Positions 16,814-25,351 of a stretch of DNA of 64,000 nt are shown here, one piece after another (the first letter of the stretch is position 1; each line of letters opens with the position of its first letter). The DNA is from Lysobacter gummosus (GTDB lineage: Bacteria > Pseudomonadota > Gammaproteobacteria > Xanthomonadales > Xanthomonadaceae): positions 3,224,001 to 3,288,000 of the forward strand of contig NZ_CP011131.1 in NCBI RefSeq assembly GCF_001442805.1, given 5' to 3'. The position numbers and the translations under genes are program-made. The notes beneath the pieces are model-generated. The model saw only the letters and a list, made by a program, of their open reading frames with translations. It was not told where the DNA came from and searched no databases.

Positions 16814-17434
16814 ATGTCCACTACCGCGCATTTTTCCACCAAGGACCGCATCCTCGGCGCCGCCGAAGAGCTGTTCGCCCAGTTCGGCTTCAGCGGAACC
16901 TCGCTGCGCCAGGTCACCAGCCGCGCAGATGTCAATATCGCCGCGGTCAACTACCACTTCGGCAGCAAGGAAAACCTCGTCAACGAGGTATTCCGCCGGC
17001 GCATGGACGAGATGACCGAGCAGCGCATGAGCGCGCTCAAGGCCGCCGTCGCCCAGCACCCGGGCGAACTGGAGCCGATCCTGGCCGCGTTCGTCGAACC
17101 CGCCCTGGCCCTGGCTCAGGACCGCAACGGCGGCGGCGCCTTCGTGCGGGTGATCGCCCGCGCCTACGCCGAGAAGAACGACAGCCTGCGCAAGTTCCTG
17201 TCCGACCACTACGGCCACGTGCTGCGTGAGTTCGCCAAGGCCATCGCCGTGGCGGTGCCCGGGCTGACCAAGGAAGAGCTGTACTGGCGCCTGGACTTCC
17301 TGGCCGGCTCGCTGACCTACGCCATGGCCGACTTCGGCCTGATCAAGCGTCCCGCCGGTGTCACCGAGGCGGCGCATCGTGAACGCGCTGCCCGCGAACT
17401 GATCCGTTTCGCCGCCGCCGGCTTCAAGAGCTGA
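16814..17434 (+). CDS. TetR-family regulator, PsrA-like, probably of fatty-acid oxidation
   Basis: 206 residues. The amino HTH domain [45 protein letters not shown] (residues 10-55) is very close to my memory of Pseudomonas PsrA, including VN(L/I)[10 protein letters not shown]. The ligand domain has [15 protein letters not shown] and [17 protein letters not shown] segments, also PsrA-like. PsrA senses long-chain fatty acids or acyl-CoA and controls fadBA-type operons in Pseudomonas. The palindrome over its own promoter suggests autorepression. It reads toward the beta-oxidation genes 171 bp downstream and may share a transcript with them. Confidence 0.88.
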   Translation: MSTTAHFSTKDRILGAAEELFAQFGFSGTSLRQVTSRADVNIAAVNYHFGSKENLVNEVFRRRMDEMTEQRMSALKAAVAQHPGELEPILAAFVEPALALAQDRNGGGAFVRVIARAYAEKNDSLRKFLSDHYGHVLREFAKAIAVAVPGLTKEELYWRLDFLAGSLTYAMADFGLIKRPAGVTEAAHRERAARELIRFAAAGFKS

Positions 17435-17605
17435 GCGGCGCAGGCCCGGTCCCGGCGGGGACCGGCGCCGCCGGCGTGCCCAGTGCACCGGTGAATTCCA
17501 CCCGTCCGCGCTCAGCGAGCCCGCGCTGGATCCAGCCAGTGCCCGCGTGAGCACCTCCCCTCGCCACGTCCCAGATTCTCGAATTCCTTCAAGGAGTTGT
17601 AGACG

Positions 17606-19981
17606 ATGTCCAACCAATTGCTAGTCCGTCGCGCCGCGGTCCTCGGGGCCGGCGTCATGGGCGCCCAGATCGCCGCGCACCTCACCAATGCCGGCGTCGA
17701 TACGGTCCTGTTCGACCTGGCCGCGAAAGAAGGCGACCCCAACGGCATCGTCAACAAGGCCATCGCCAATCTGGCCAAGCTCAGCCCGGCGCCGCTGGCC
17801 AGCAAGGCCCTGGCCGAGCGCCTGACCGCCGCCAACTACGACACCGGCCTGGAACAACTGCGCGGCTGCGACCTCATCATCGAGGCGATCGCCGAACGCA
17901 TGGACTGGAAGCAGGACCTGTACAAGAAGATCGCCCCGTTCGTGGCCGATCACACCGTGCTGGCCTCCAACACCTCCGGCCTTGGCATCAACAAGCTTTC
18001 CGAAGTGCTGCCCGAGCAGCTGCGCCACCGCTTCCTCGGCGTGCACTTCTTCAACCCACCGCGCTACATGCACCTGGCCGAGCTGATCCCGGCCAAGACC
18101 ACCGACGCCTCGGTCCTGGAAGGCCTGGAAACCTTCCTGACCACGACTCTGGGCAAGGGCGTGGTGATCGCCAAGGACACCCCGAACTTCATCGGCAACC
18201 GCGTCGGCGTGTTCTCGATGCTGGCCGCCATGCACCACACGGAACAATTCGGCCTGGGCTTCGACACCGTCGATGCGCTGACCGGTCCGGCCATCGGCCG
18301 TCCGAAGTCGGCCACCTACCGCACCGCCGACGTGGTCGGCCTGGACACGATGGCCCACGTCATCAAGACCATGGCCGACACCCTGCCCGACGATCCGTGG
18401 CACCCGTACTTCAAGTCGCCGAAGTGGCTGACCGCGCTGGTCGAGAAAGGCGCGCTTGGCCAGAAGGCCGGCGCCGGTTTCTACACCAAGAAGGGCAAGG
18501 ACATCCTCGTTCTCGACCTCAAGGCGCAGGATTACCGCGTCAGCGCCGGCGAGCTCGATGCCGACATCGCCGCGCTGCTGAAGGAAAAGGATCCGGCGAA
18601 GAAGTTCGCCGCATTGCGCGCCAGCACCAACCCGCAGGCGCAGTTCCTGTGGGCGGTGTTCCGCGACAGCTTCCACTACAGCGCCTTCCACCTGGAATCG
18701 ATCGCCGACACCGCGCGCGATGTCGATTTCGCCATGCGCTGGGGCTACGGCTGGTCGCTGGGCCCGTTCGAAACCTGGCAGGCCGCGGGCTGGAAGCAGG
18801 TCGCCGACTGGATCGCGGAAGACATCGTGGCCGGCAAGGCCATGGCCAGCGCGGCGCTGCCGAACTGGGTGTTCGACGGCCGCGAAGGCGTGCACGGCAA
18901 GGACGGCAGCTACAGCCCGGGCCGCAACGCCCAGGTGCCGCGTTCGTCCAATCCGGTGTATGCGCGCCAGCGTTTCCCCGATGCGCTGCTCGGCGAGAAG
19001 TTCTCGCAGGGCCAGACCGTGTTCGAGAACGACGGCATCCGCCTGTGGGCCGACGACGGCGACGACATCGCGGTGATCAGCTTCAAGACCAAGATGCACA
19101 CGGTCAACGACCATGTGCTCAACGGCATCCAGGAAGCCATCGCCATCGCCGAGAAGAAGTTCAAGGGCGTGGTGATCTGGCAGCCGAAGGAGCCGTTCTC
19201 GGCCGGCGCCGACCTGTCCGGCGCGCTGGGCCTGCTGCAGGCCGGCGATCTGAAGGGTTTCGAGGCGATGGTCGCCAACTTCCAGGCCACCAGCCAGCGC
19301 ATCAAGTACTCGCTGGTGCCGGTGGTCGCGGCGGTGCGCGGTCTCGCGCTCGGCGGCGGCTGCGAGTTCCAGATGCATTCGGCGCGCAGCGTGTTCGCGC
19401 TGGAAAGCTACATCGGCCTGGTCGAGGCCGGCGTCGGCCTGCTGCCGGCCGGCGGCGGCCTGAAGGAATTCGCGGTGCGCGCTTCGGAAGCGGCCGGTCC
19501 GGGCGGCGACGTGTTCGCCGAACTCAAGACCGCGTTCGAGAGCGTGGCGATGGGCAAGGTCTCGACCTCGGCCTTCGAAGCGCGCGAACTCAAGCTGGCC
19601 CGCGAAGGCGACCGCGTCGTGTTCAACGCCTTCGAACTGCTGCACGTGGCCAAGGCGCAGGCGCGCGCGCTGGCCGAAAGCGGCTACCGCCCGCCCCTGC
19701 CCGGCCGCCGCATCCAGGTCGCCGGCGACGTCGGCATCGCCACCTTCAAGATGATGCTGGTCAACATGCTGGAAGGCCGTTTCATCTCGCCCCACGACTA
19801 CGAGATCGCCACCCGCATCGCCACCGTGATCTGCGGCGGCGAAGTCGATCGCGGCGCGCTGGTCGATGAGGAATGGCTGCTCAAGCTCGAGCGCGAACAC
19901 TTCGTGGCCTTGGCGCAGATGCCCAAGACCCAGGAGCGCATCGCGCACATGCTCAAGACCGGCAAGCCGTTGAGGAACTGA
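17606..19981 (+). CDS. 3-hydroxyacyl-CoA dehydrogenase / enoyl-CoA hydratase, FadN-like order
   Basis: 791 residues. The dehydrogenase comes first, with NAD loop AAVLGAGVMGAQIAAHL (residues 10-26), SNTSGLGINKLSEVLP, GVHFFNPPRYMHLAE with the catalytic His, and DTPNFIGNRVGVF. The enoyl-CoA hydratase fold follows from about residue 500, with PFSAGADLSGAL and VRGLALGGGCEFQMHSAR. This order is the reverse of classical FadB and matches Bacillus FadN and related proteobacterial enzymes. It performs the hydration and NAD-dependent oxidation steps of beta-oxidation. AAGGAG lies 11 bp before the ATG. Followed by the thiolase gene after 99 bp of repeat. Confidence 0.95.
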   Translation: MSNQLLVRRAAVLGAGVMGAQIAAHLTNAGVDTVLFDLAAKEGDPNGIVNKAIANLAKLSPAPLASKALAERLTAANYDTGLEQLRGCDLIIEAIAERMDWKQDLYKKIAPFVADHTVLASNTSGLGINKLSEVLPEQLRHRFLGVHFFNPPRYMHLAELIPAKTTDASVLEGLETFLTTTLGKGVVIAKDTPNFIGNRVGVFSMLAAMHHTEQFGLGFDTVDALTGPAIGRPKSATYRTADVVGLDTMAHVIKTMADTLPDDPWHPYFKSPKWLTALVEKGALGQKAGAGFYTKKGKDILVLDLKAQDYRVSAGELDADIAALLKEKDPAKKFAALRASTNPQAQFLWAVFRDSFHYSAFHLESIADTARDVDFAMRWGYGWSLGPFETWQAAGWKQVADWIAEDIVAGKAMASAALPNWVFDGREGVHGKDGSYSPGRNAQVPRSSNPVYARQRFPDALLGEKFSQGQTVFENDGIRLWADDGDDIAVISFKTKMHTVNDHVLNGIQEAIAIAEKKFKGVVIWQPKEPFSAGADLSGALGLLQAGDLKGFEAMVANFQATSQRIKYSLVPVVAAVRGLALGGGCEFQMHSARSVFALESYIGLVEAGVGLLPAGGGLKEFAVRASEAAGPGGDVFAELKTAFESVAMGKVSTSAFEARELKLAREGDRVVFNAFELLHVAKAQARALAESGYRPPLPGRRIQVAGDVGIATFKMMLVNMLEGRFISPHDYEIATRIATVICGGEVDRGALVDEEWLLKLEREHFVALAQMPKTQERIAHMLKTGKPLRN

Positions 19982-19995
19982 GATTGGTGATTCGA

Positions 19996-20065
19996 GATTC
20001 GGGATTCGCAAAAGCGAATTCCGAATCCTCTCCCCTAATCCCGAATCCCTAATCCCGAATCCCGC
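19996..20065. repeat. Hairpin and direct repeats between the beta-oxidation genes
   Basis: GATTCGGGATTCGC (19996-20009) pairs with GCGAATTCCGAATC (20014-20027) around AAAA, with one mismatch. CTAATCCCGAATCCC-type words follow, repeated two to three times to about 20064. Similar GATTCGGGATTCGG words follow the Rid gene at 4488. With the usual spacing between the two coding regions, this may tune mRNA stability or expression of the thiolase relative to the dehydrogenase; that is inference. Confidence 0.75.
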
Positions 20066-20080
20066 TTTCGGAGAAAGCAC

Positions 20081-21283
20081 ATGAAGCAAGTTCAAGACGC
20101 CTACATCGTCGCCGCCACCCGCACCCCGGTCGGCAAGGCCCCGCGCGGCGTGTTCCGCAATACCCGTCCCGACGACATGCTCGCGCATGTGCTCAAGTCG
20201 GTCATCGCGCAGGCGCCGGGCATCGACGTCAACCGCATCGACGATGCGATCATCGGCTGCGCCATGCCCGAGGGCGAGCAAGGCATGAACGTGGCGCGCA
20301 TCGGCGTGCTGCTGGCCGGCCTGCCCAACACCATCGCCGCGCAGACCATCAACCGCTTCTGCTCGTCGGGCCTGCAGGCCGTGGCGCTGGCGGCCAACGA
20401 GATCCGCCTGGGCAATTCCGACCTGATGCTGGCCGGCGGCACCGAGTCGATGTCGATGGTGCCGATGATGGGCAACAAGGTCGCGCTGTCGCCGTCGGTG
20501 TTCAACGACGACCACGTCGCCATCGCCTACGGCATGGGCATCACCGCCGAGAAAGTCGCCGAGGAATGGAAGATCTCGCGCGAGGATCAGGATGCGTTCG
20601 CGCTGGCCTCGCACCAGAAGGCCATCGCCGCGCAGCAGGCCGGCGAGTTCAAGAGCGAGATCAGCCCGTATGAAGTGATCTCGCATCAGCCCGATCTGTC
20701 CGGCAATTTGATCAAGCTGCGCAAGACCCTGGTCGAGCTCGACGAAGGTCCGCGTCCGGACGCGTCGCTGGAAGCGCTGGCCAAGCTCAAGCCGGTGTTC
20801 CGCAACGGCCAGTTCGGCGGCAGCGTCACCGCCGGCACCAGCTCGCAGATGAGCGACGGCGCCGCGGCGGTGTTGTTGGCTTCGGGCCAGGCGGTGAAGG
20901 ACTACGGCCTGACTCCGCTCGCGCGTTTCGTCAGCTTCTCGGTCGCCGGCGTGCGTCCGGAAGTGATGGGCATCGGCCCGATCGCGGCGATTCCGAAGGC
21001 GCTGAAGCAGGCCGGCCTGAGCAAGGACCAGATCGACTGGATCGAGCTCAACGAAGCCTTCGCCGCGCAGGCGCTGGCGGTGATCCGCGACAGCGGCCTG
21101 GACCCGTCCAAGGTCAATCCGCTCGGCGGCGCCATCGCGCTCGGCCATCCGCTCGGCGCGACCGGCGCCATCCGCACCGCCACCATCGTGCACGGCCTGC
21201 AGCGCCGTAAGCAGAAGTACGGCCTGGTGACGATGTGCATCGGCACCGGCATGGGCGCGGCGGGCGTGTTCGAGTCGCTGTAA
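20081..21283 (+). CDS. fadA: Acetyl-CoA C-acyltransferase (3-ketoacyl-CoA thiolase)
   Basis: 400 residues, standard thiolase length. Nucleophile Cys94 is in [13 protein letters not shown]; His356 is in [14 protein letters not shown]; the second Cys386 is in [12 protein letters not shown]. It cleaves 3-ketoacyl-CoA with CoA, completing the beta-oxidation spiral begun by the upstream enzyme. GGAGAAAG precedes the ATG. A strong terminator follows the stop by 27 bp, closing the unit. Confidence 0.97.
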   Translation: MKQVQDAYIVAATRTPVGKAPRGVFRNTRPDDMLAHVLKSVIAQAPGIDVNRIDDAIIGCAMPEGEQGMNVARIGVLLAGLPNTIAAQTINRFCSSGLQAVALAANEIRLGNSDLMLAGGTESMSMVPMMGNKVALSPSVFNDDHVAIAYGMGITAEKVAEEWKISREDQDAFALASHQKAIAAQQAGEFKSEISPYEVISHQPDLSGNLIKLRKTLVELDEGPRPDASLEALAKLKPVFRNGQFGGSVTAGTSSQMSDGAAAVLLASGQAVKDYGLTPLARFVSFSVAGVRPEVMGIGPIAAIPKALKQAGLSKDQIDWIELNEAFAAQALAVIRDSGLDPSKVNPLGGAIALGHPLGATGAIRTATIVHGLQRRKQKYGLVTMCIGTGMGAAGVFESL

Positions 21284-21310
21284 GTCGAATCCGGCATCGC
21301 GCTTTACGTC

Positions 21311-21344
21311 AAAGAACCCCGGGCAAAACCCGGGGTTCTTTTTT
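21311..21344 (+). terminator. Rho-independent terminator after the thiolase gene
   Basis: AAAGAACCCCGGG pairs with CCCGGGGTTCTTTTTT around a short CAAAA loop, followed by six T. It lies 27 bp past the stop codon at 21283 and ends the regulator-dehydrogenase-thiolase unit before the methyltransferase gene. Confidence 0.95.
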
Positions 21345-21438
21345 GCCTGCGCATTTGGCCGCATCCGCCCCTGTATCCGACGCGGGCGGCATGATGGGAT
21401 GCAGCGTCGATACGCACGTCCTTCGGAACCGGCCCCCC

Positions 21439-22173
21439 ATGAGCGAATCAGTCTCGCCGTCCGCCCCGCCCGCCTGGGCCGTTGCGATGCGCCGCTTCAC
21501 CACTTACCTGTCGCAGGATTTCCTCGGCGGCCCGCGGCCATGGAAACTCGCCTGGGTAGTGAATTTCCAGAAGGCCGGCACCTTCTTCTTTCTAGGCGCC
21601 TTGATCGCCTGCTACCACAACACCTCCACCGCGGCATGGATCTATCTGGCGATGCACGGCAGTTACGGATTGGTCTGGATCATCAAGGACCTGACGTTTC
21701 CGGACCCGAGCTGGCAGGTCAAGGTGACGATCGGCGGCGGCATCAACTCGTTCCTGAGCGTGCTGGGTTGGTACTGGGTGTTCGGCTGGTTGCTGATCTC
21801 CGGCACCGCGCGGCCCGACTATCCGCTGCCGGACGCGGCCTGGTTCTGCCTGTGCATCAGCCTGTGCATCCTGGGCTGCGCGATCATGATCGCCGCCGAT
21901 GCGCAGAAGTATTTCACCTTGCGCCTGCGCCGTGGCCTGATCGACGACGGCATGTTCCGTTATGTCCGCCACCCGAATTATCTCGGCGAAATCATGATCT
22001 ACGGCAGCTTCGCGCTGATGGTCTGGCACTGGCTGCCGGCGCTGGTGCTGGCCTGGGTATGGCTGGGTCTGTTCGCGGTGAACATGGCGATGAAGGAAGC
22101 CAGCATGTCGCGTTATCCGCAATGGGCCGCGTACAAGAAGCGCAGTTGGTGGCTGGTGCCGGGCGTGTTCTGA
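21439..22173 (+). CDS. Integral-membrane ICMT/DUF1295-like methyltransferase
   Basis: 244 residues with about five to six hydrophobic segments. The motif RYVRHPNYLGEIMIYGSFALM, followed by a conserved EASM..YPQWAAYKKRSWWLVP end, is typical of isoprenylcysteine carboxyl methyltransferase-like and DUF1295 proteins, which use S-adenosylmethionine at the membrane. No lipid or protein substrate can be read from the sequence. The ATG at 21439 is preferred; an ATG at 21391 would add about 16 residues. Confidence 0.8.
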   Translation: MSESVSPSAPPAWAVAMRRFTTYLSQDFLGGPRPWKLAWVVNFQKAGTFFFLGALIACYHNTSTAAWIYLAMHGSYGLVWIIKDLTFPDPSWQVKVTIGGGINSFLSVLGWYWVFGWLLISGTARPDYPLPDAAWFCLCISLCILGCAIMIAADAQKYFTLRLRRGLIDDGMFRYVRHPNYLGEIMIYGSFALMVWHWLPALVLAWVWLGLFAVNMAMKEASMSRYPQWAAYKKRSWWLVPGVF

Positions 22174-22380
22174 AGCGCGTTGGCCGCGTTTGGATTCGCA
22201 TCCACCGCTTCGCGGCCGCGACGGTGTTCGCTGGCTGCCAGTGGCCTCGGCTTGCGTTGCCGATCCGTCGGGCGATTCCGCCGCCTCGGCGACGGCCCGG
22301 ATCTCAGGAAAAACCCTGGCGGACGCTGATCGTCCGCCGGAGCGGGTCGTCAGTGCCGGCCGCGCAAGCGCGCGACCGGC

Positions 22381-22404
22381 GGTCTGGCGGTCTGGCGGTC
22401 TGGC
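22381..22404. repeat. Three tandem copies of GGTCTGGC
   Basis: An 8-bp word is repeated three times without change. It lies in the 260-bp gene-free gap between the methyltransferase and the next gene, which otherwise shows nothing recognisable. A short microsatellite of this kind could vary in copy number but is not in a coding frame or an evident promoter. Confidence 0.8.
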
Positions 22405-22433
22405 AAATAAAACGCGAGCCGATGCGGCGCGGC

Positions 22434-22727
22434 TTACTTCGGGCAGGCGGTGAACTTGCCCTTGGCGTCGCGGCAATGCTTGGTTTCGGCCTTCTTGGCG
22501 CAGGCGATGAACTTGCCCTTGTCGTCGCGGCAACGCTCGGTCGCGGCCTTGGCCGGCGCCGACTTGGCGGGGGCTGCGGCGATGGGCTTGGCTCCGGTGG
22601 TGGCGGCCGGCGCCGACTTGGTCGTGGGTGCGGGCTGGGTGGCGGGCGCGGGCTGCGGCGCGGCGACGGCGCCGAGGCTCAAGGACAGAAGGAGGGAAGC
22701 GAGCGAAACGGCGAGCGTACGGCGCAT
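22434..22727 (-). CDS. Small secreted protein with two CRDxKGKFxAC repeats
   Basis: 97 residues from the ATG at 22727, with a GGAGAT ribosome site upstream. A signal peptide (MRRTLAVSLASLLLSLSLGAVA) leads into a Pro/Ala/Thr/Lys linker of about 40 residues. Two near-identical modules, ERCRDDKGKFIACAKK and KHCRDAKGKFTACPK, fill the end, each with Cys-x9-Cys spacing. The modules look able to form disulfides in the periplasm or outside. I do not recognise a named family; I have an impression of similar repeats in related Xanthomonadaceae. Function unknown. Confidence 0.75.
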   Translation of the reverse strand: MRRTLAVSLASLLLSLSLGAVAAPQPAPATQPAPTTKSAPAATTGAKPIAAAPAKSAPAKAATERCRDDKGKFIACAKKAETKHCRDAKGKFTACPK

Positions 22728-22789
22728 AGAGGATCTCCCTGAAACGCGACCGGAATGTGGATCGCAGCCGGATGCTAGCAATCGATGTG

Positions 22790-22860
22790 CCGCTATTGCG
22801 TGTTAGTGGCATTAAATTTACTTAATGAACCCGATTAATTTGCGGCCCGCTTTGTATTGG
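22790..22860. other. AT-rich island upstream of the small secreted protein gene
   Basis: This stretch, including CATTAAATTTACTTAATGAA, is far richer in A/T than the rest of the window. It lies behind the start of the secreted protein gene and may hold its promoter. Further right are two stems with no T-tract, GGCCCGG..CCGGGCC near 22863-22886 and GCTGCGG-CCAAT-CCGCAGC near 22903-22921, just past the end of the csaA-like gene. They may mark the end of its transcript. Confidence 0.5.
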
Positions 22861-22975
22861 TGTGGCCCGGGAGTGGCAACCGGGCCCGTAAGTTGTGTCT
22901 TCGCTGCGGCCAATCCGCAGCAACGGCGCAAGCTTGAGCGCTTTGTGGCGCTAAGCCCCGCACCGCGCAGTGACC

Positions 22976-23350
22976 TCAGGCCAGCCGCGTTCCGTTCGGC
23001 ACCGGCCGTTCGATGGTGGTGATCACCACGCCCTCCTCGGTCGGGAAACCGGTCAGCAGGAACTCGGACACGAACGGCCCGATCTGCTTGGGCGGAAAAT
23101 TGATCACCCCGACGATCTGCCGTCCGAGCAGTTCTTCCGCCGAATACAGATGACGGATCTGCGCGCTGGTCTTGCGCAGCCCGTGCGGGCCGAAATCCAC
23201 CCACAGCTTCCACGCCGGCTTGCGCGCCTGCGGGAATTCCTCGACCTGGGTGACCGTGCCGGCGCAGATCAGCACCTTCTCGAAATCGCTCCACGCGATC
23301 AGGCCGTGCGCCTGTTCGCCGCCGCCCTCGCCCGCATTGCCGTGACTCAT
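22976..23350 (-). CDS. csaA: CsaA-like tRNA-binding-domain protein
   Basis: 124 residues from the ATG at 23350. The OB-fold core (VLICAGTVTQVEEFPQARKPAWKLWVDFG, then RKTSAQIRHLYSAEELLGRQIVGVINFPPKQIG) matches the small EMAP/Trbp111-type proteins known as CsaA, which bind tRNA and in Bacillus act as export chaperone. It has about 15 extra residues before the domain. Its ATG overlaps the TGA of the FAD oxidoreductase (ATGA), so translation is coupled. Confidence 0.88.
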   Translation of the reverse strand: MSHGNAGEGGGEQAHGLIAWSDFEKVLICAGTVTQVEEFPQARKPAWKLWVDFGPHGLRKTSAQIRHLYSAEELLGRQIVGVINFPPKQIGPFVSEFLLTGFPTEEGVVITTIERPVPNGTRLA

Positions 23351-24642
23351 CGTTTGCTTCCTTCTGTCATGTCTTTCCATCGGTCCTTGAACTGCGCCCA
23401 GCTGTAGCTCAGCTGCGCGGCCAGCAGACCGGCGGGTTTCATCGCCGAGACCAGACCGTAATCGGACAATTCGCGCCAGCGCTCGTCGCCGTGCGCGATC
23501 GCCGCGGCCAGCACTTCGCCGGCGAACGTGGTCGGGGCGACGCCGTGGCCGCCGAAGGCCTGCGCCAGCCACAGGCCGTCATCGACCCGGCCGATCTGCG
23601 GCATCTGGTGCCGCGCGTAACTCATCAGCCCGGACCAGGCGTAATCGACCCGGGTCCCGGCCAGTTGCGGAAATACCTTGAGCAGATCGCGATACAGCAG
23701 GCGCTGCACCTGCCGCGGCGAGCGCTCGCGCACGCAGATGCGCCCGCCCCACAGCAGCCGCGTGTCCGCCAGCGGCCGGTAGTAGTCGAAGGCGAAGCGG
23801 CTGTCGTAGACCGCCGCGCGCGTGCGCAGCGCGCTGTCCAGGCGATCGCCGAGCGGCTCGGTCACCATCACATAGGTCGCGATCGGCATCACCGCCGCAT
23901 CGACTTCGCGTCGCAGCCCGGCCAGATAGCCGCCGCAGGCCAGCACCACCTGCTCGGCATGGATCTCGCCGCGCTCGGTGCGCACGCGCCAGCCCGAGGG
24001 GCCGCGTTCGAGCGCGAGCGCCGCGGTGCCCTCGTGCACGCGCACGCCGCGCTCGGCTGCGAGCGCGGCGATGCCCTGCGCGTACTTGAGCGGATGAAAA
24101 TGAAACGCCTGCGGTTCGAACAAGGCATCGTGATAGCGCTGGCTGCGCACGCGTTCGCGCAGGCGCTCGCGCGGCCACCATTGCCAGTGGGTGTCGTAGT
24201 GTTCGGCCAGCAATCGCTGGCGCGAGCGCAGCACGTCCGGATCGCGGAACCAGTTGGCCCAGATGATGCCGGCCTCGGTCGCATCGCAGTCGATGCCGTG
24301 GCGATGGATGCGCGAGCGGATCAGCTCGACCGCCTCCAGGCTGCCGGCGTAGAGGGCGCGCGCGCGTTGCGGCCCCAGCTCGCGCAGCAGCGCGTCCTCG
24401 CCGCGCGAGAAGCCGCCGAAGACGAAGCCGCCGTTGCGTCCGGAGGCGCCATGGCCGATGCGCTGCGCCTCGATCAGCAGCACGTCGTCGACGCCGCGTT
24501 CGGCCAGTCCCAACGCGGTGTTGAGCCCGGCGAAGCCGCCGCCGATCACGCACACCCTCGCCTGCGCCGGGCCTTCCAGCGGCGGCCACCGGCGGTCGTG
24601 GCCGACACTGGCGCGGTAATAGTTTTCGGCGGGTATGGACAT
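23347..24642 (-). CDS. FAD-dependent oxidoreductase of the glycine/D-amino-acid oxidase (PuuB-like) family
   Basis: 431 residues. The FAD-binding loop is VCVIGGGFAGLNTALGLAERG (residues 30-50), followed by GASGRNGGFVFGGFSRG and, near the end, LWLAQAFGGHGVAPTTFAGEVLA. This is the layout of gamma-glutamylputrescine oxidase (PuuB) and other DAO-type amine or amino-acid oxidases. Putrescine is made by aguAB elsewhere in the window, but there is no direct link. The amino end MSIPAENYYRASVGHDRRWP resembles PuuB (the SYY-AS start). Cytoplasmic. Coupled to csaA. Confidence 0.85.
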   Translation of the reverse strand: MSIPAENYYRASVGHDRRWPPLEGPAQARVCVIGGGFAGLNTALGLAERGVDDVLLIEAQRIGHGASGRNGGFVFGGFSRGEDALLRELGPQRARALYAGSLEAVELIRSRIHRHGIDCDATEAGIIWANWFRDPDVLRSRQRLLAEHYDTHWQWWPRERLRERVRSQRYHDALFEPQAFHFHPLKYAQGIAALAAERGVRVHEGTAALALERGPSGWRVRTERGEIHAEQVVLACGGYLAGLRREVDAAVMPIATYVMVTEPLGDRLDSALRTRAAVYDSRFAFDYYRPLADTRLLWGGRICVRERSPRQVQRLLYRDLLKVFPQLAGTRVDYAWSGLMSYARHQMPQIGRVDDGLWLAQAFGGHGVAPTTFAGEVLAAAIAHGDERWRELSDYGLVSAMKPAGLLAAQLSYSWAQFKDRWKDMTEGSKR

Positions 24643-24727
24643 GGACGGGTCGGAACGGTTTGATGGCGGCCTGCGACCGCAGCGCCGTCCATCGCGGACC
24701 GTGCCGTCGCTTGCCGGGATCGAGACG

Positions 24728-25156
24728 ATGGAAATCCACCGCGCCGACTTAGCCTACCGCAGACGCAGCCTGTGGCTGTTGTCGACGATAGTCGGCCTGT
24801 GCGCGGTCGGGCTGTGGCAATTGCACGGGTGGCTGCAGGTCGTGCAGAGCCACGTGCAGGCCGGCGACGCCGAACAGGCGCGGCGCTGGCTGCGCTGGGC
24901 GATCGCCGGCGTGGTGTTCGCGCCGTCGCTGCCGCTGTCCCTGTGGGGCCGCAGCCTGCGTCGCCTGGGCGCGGCCGCGCAGGCGGAAAACCGCTTTCCG
25001 CCGCGCGAATGGAAAACCTATCGCGACGTGCGCGTGCTGCGCGATCGCGCCGCCCAGGACTGGTCGCGACGCACTGAGCGCATGGGTGGGATCGCGTTGT
25101 ATGCCGCGGGAGGTTTCGCGGCCGCGACGCTGGCGGCGTGGTTCTGGCTCAGCTGA
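24728..25156 (+). CDS. Small inner-membrane protein of unknown function
   Basis: 142 residues from the ATG at 24728 (METHRADLAYRRRSLWLL in outline, beginning MEIHRADL). Three hydrophobic segments are visible near residues 17-36, 58-75 and 121-141, with a basic loop after the second (RSLRRLGAAAQAENRFPPREWKTYRDVRVLRDRAAQDWSRR in outline). The topology suggests an inner-membrane protein with a cytoplasmic loop. I recognise no family. It diverges from the FAD oxidoreductase, with 85 bp between the starts. Confidence 0.65.
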   Translation: MEIHRADLAYRRRSLWLLSTIVGLCAVGLWQLHGWLQVVQSHVQAGDAEQARRWLRWAIAGVVFAPSLPLSLWGRSLRRLGAAAQAENRFPPREWKTYRDVRVLRDRAAQDWSRRTERMGGIALYAAGGFAAATLAAWFWLS

Positions 25157-25203
25157 GCGGCGGTGAGAAGCGAACCGACCCATACATGCCTTGCTTCGAG
25201 CCT

Positions 25204-25329
25204 CCTCTCCCGCCGCGCGGGAGAGGGCTGGGGTGAGGGTGCGCAACTGCCGGCATCGCCGCAATCGTGAAACCTCGCGGGCCCTCATGCGGCCCTTCGG
25301 GCCACCTTCTCCCGCTTTCGGGAGAAGGG
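25204..25329. repeat. CTCTCCCGC/GCGGGAGAG palindromes between the small membrane gene and galU
   Basis: CCTCTCCCGCCGCGCGGGAG followed by GGGCTGGGGTGAGGG starts the element. A second palindrome, CTTCTCCCGCTTTCGGGAGA, follows at about 25303-25327 with a GCCCTTCGGGC hairpin next to it. Same family as 6658-6790 and 51241-51279. It lies just past the ends of two convergent genes, so it can function as a bidirectional transcript-end structure. Confidence 0.8.
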
Positions 25330-25351
25330 TCCGGAGAGAATGCCGCAGCGC

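Noticed and set aside
17621..21364. A reverse-strand open frame of about 1247 codons across the beta-oxidation genes
   Set aside because: The forward strand has two complete enzymes with all active-site residues. The reverse translation is compositionally odd and lacks any family signature.
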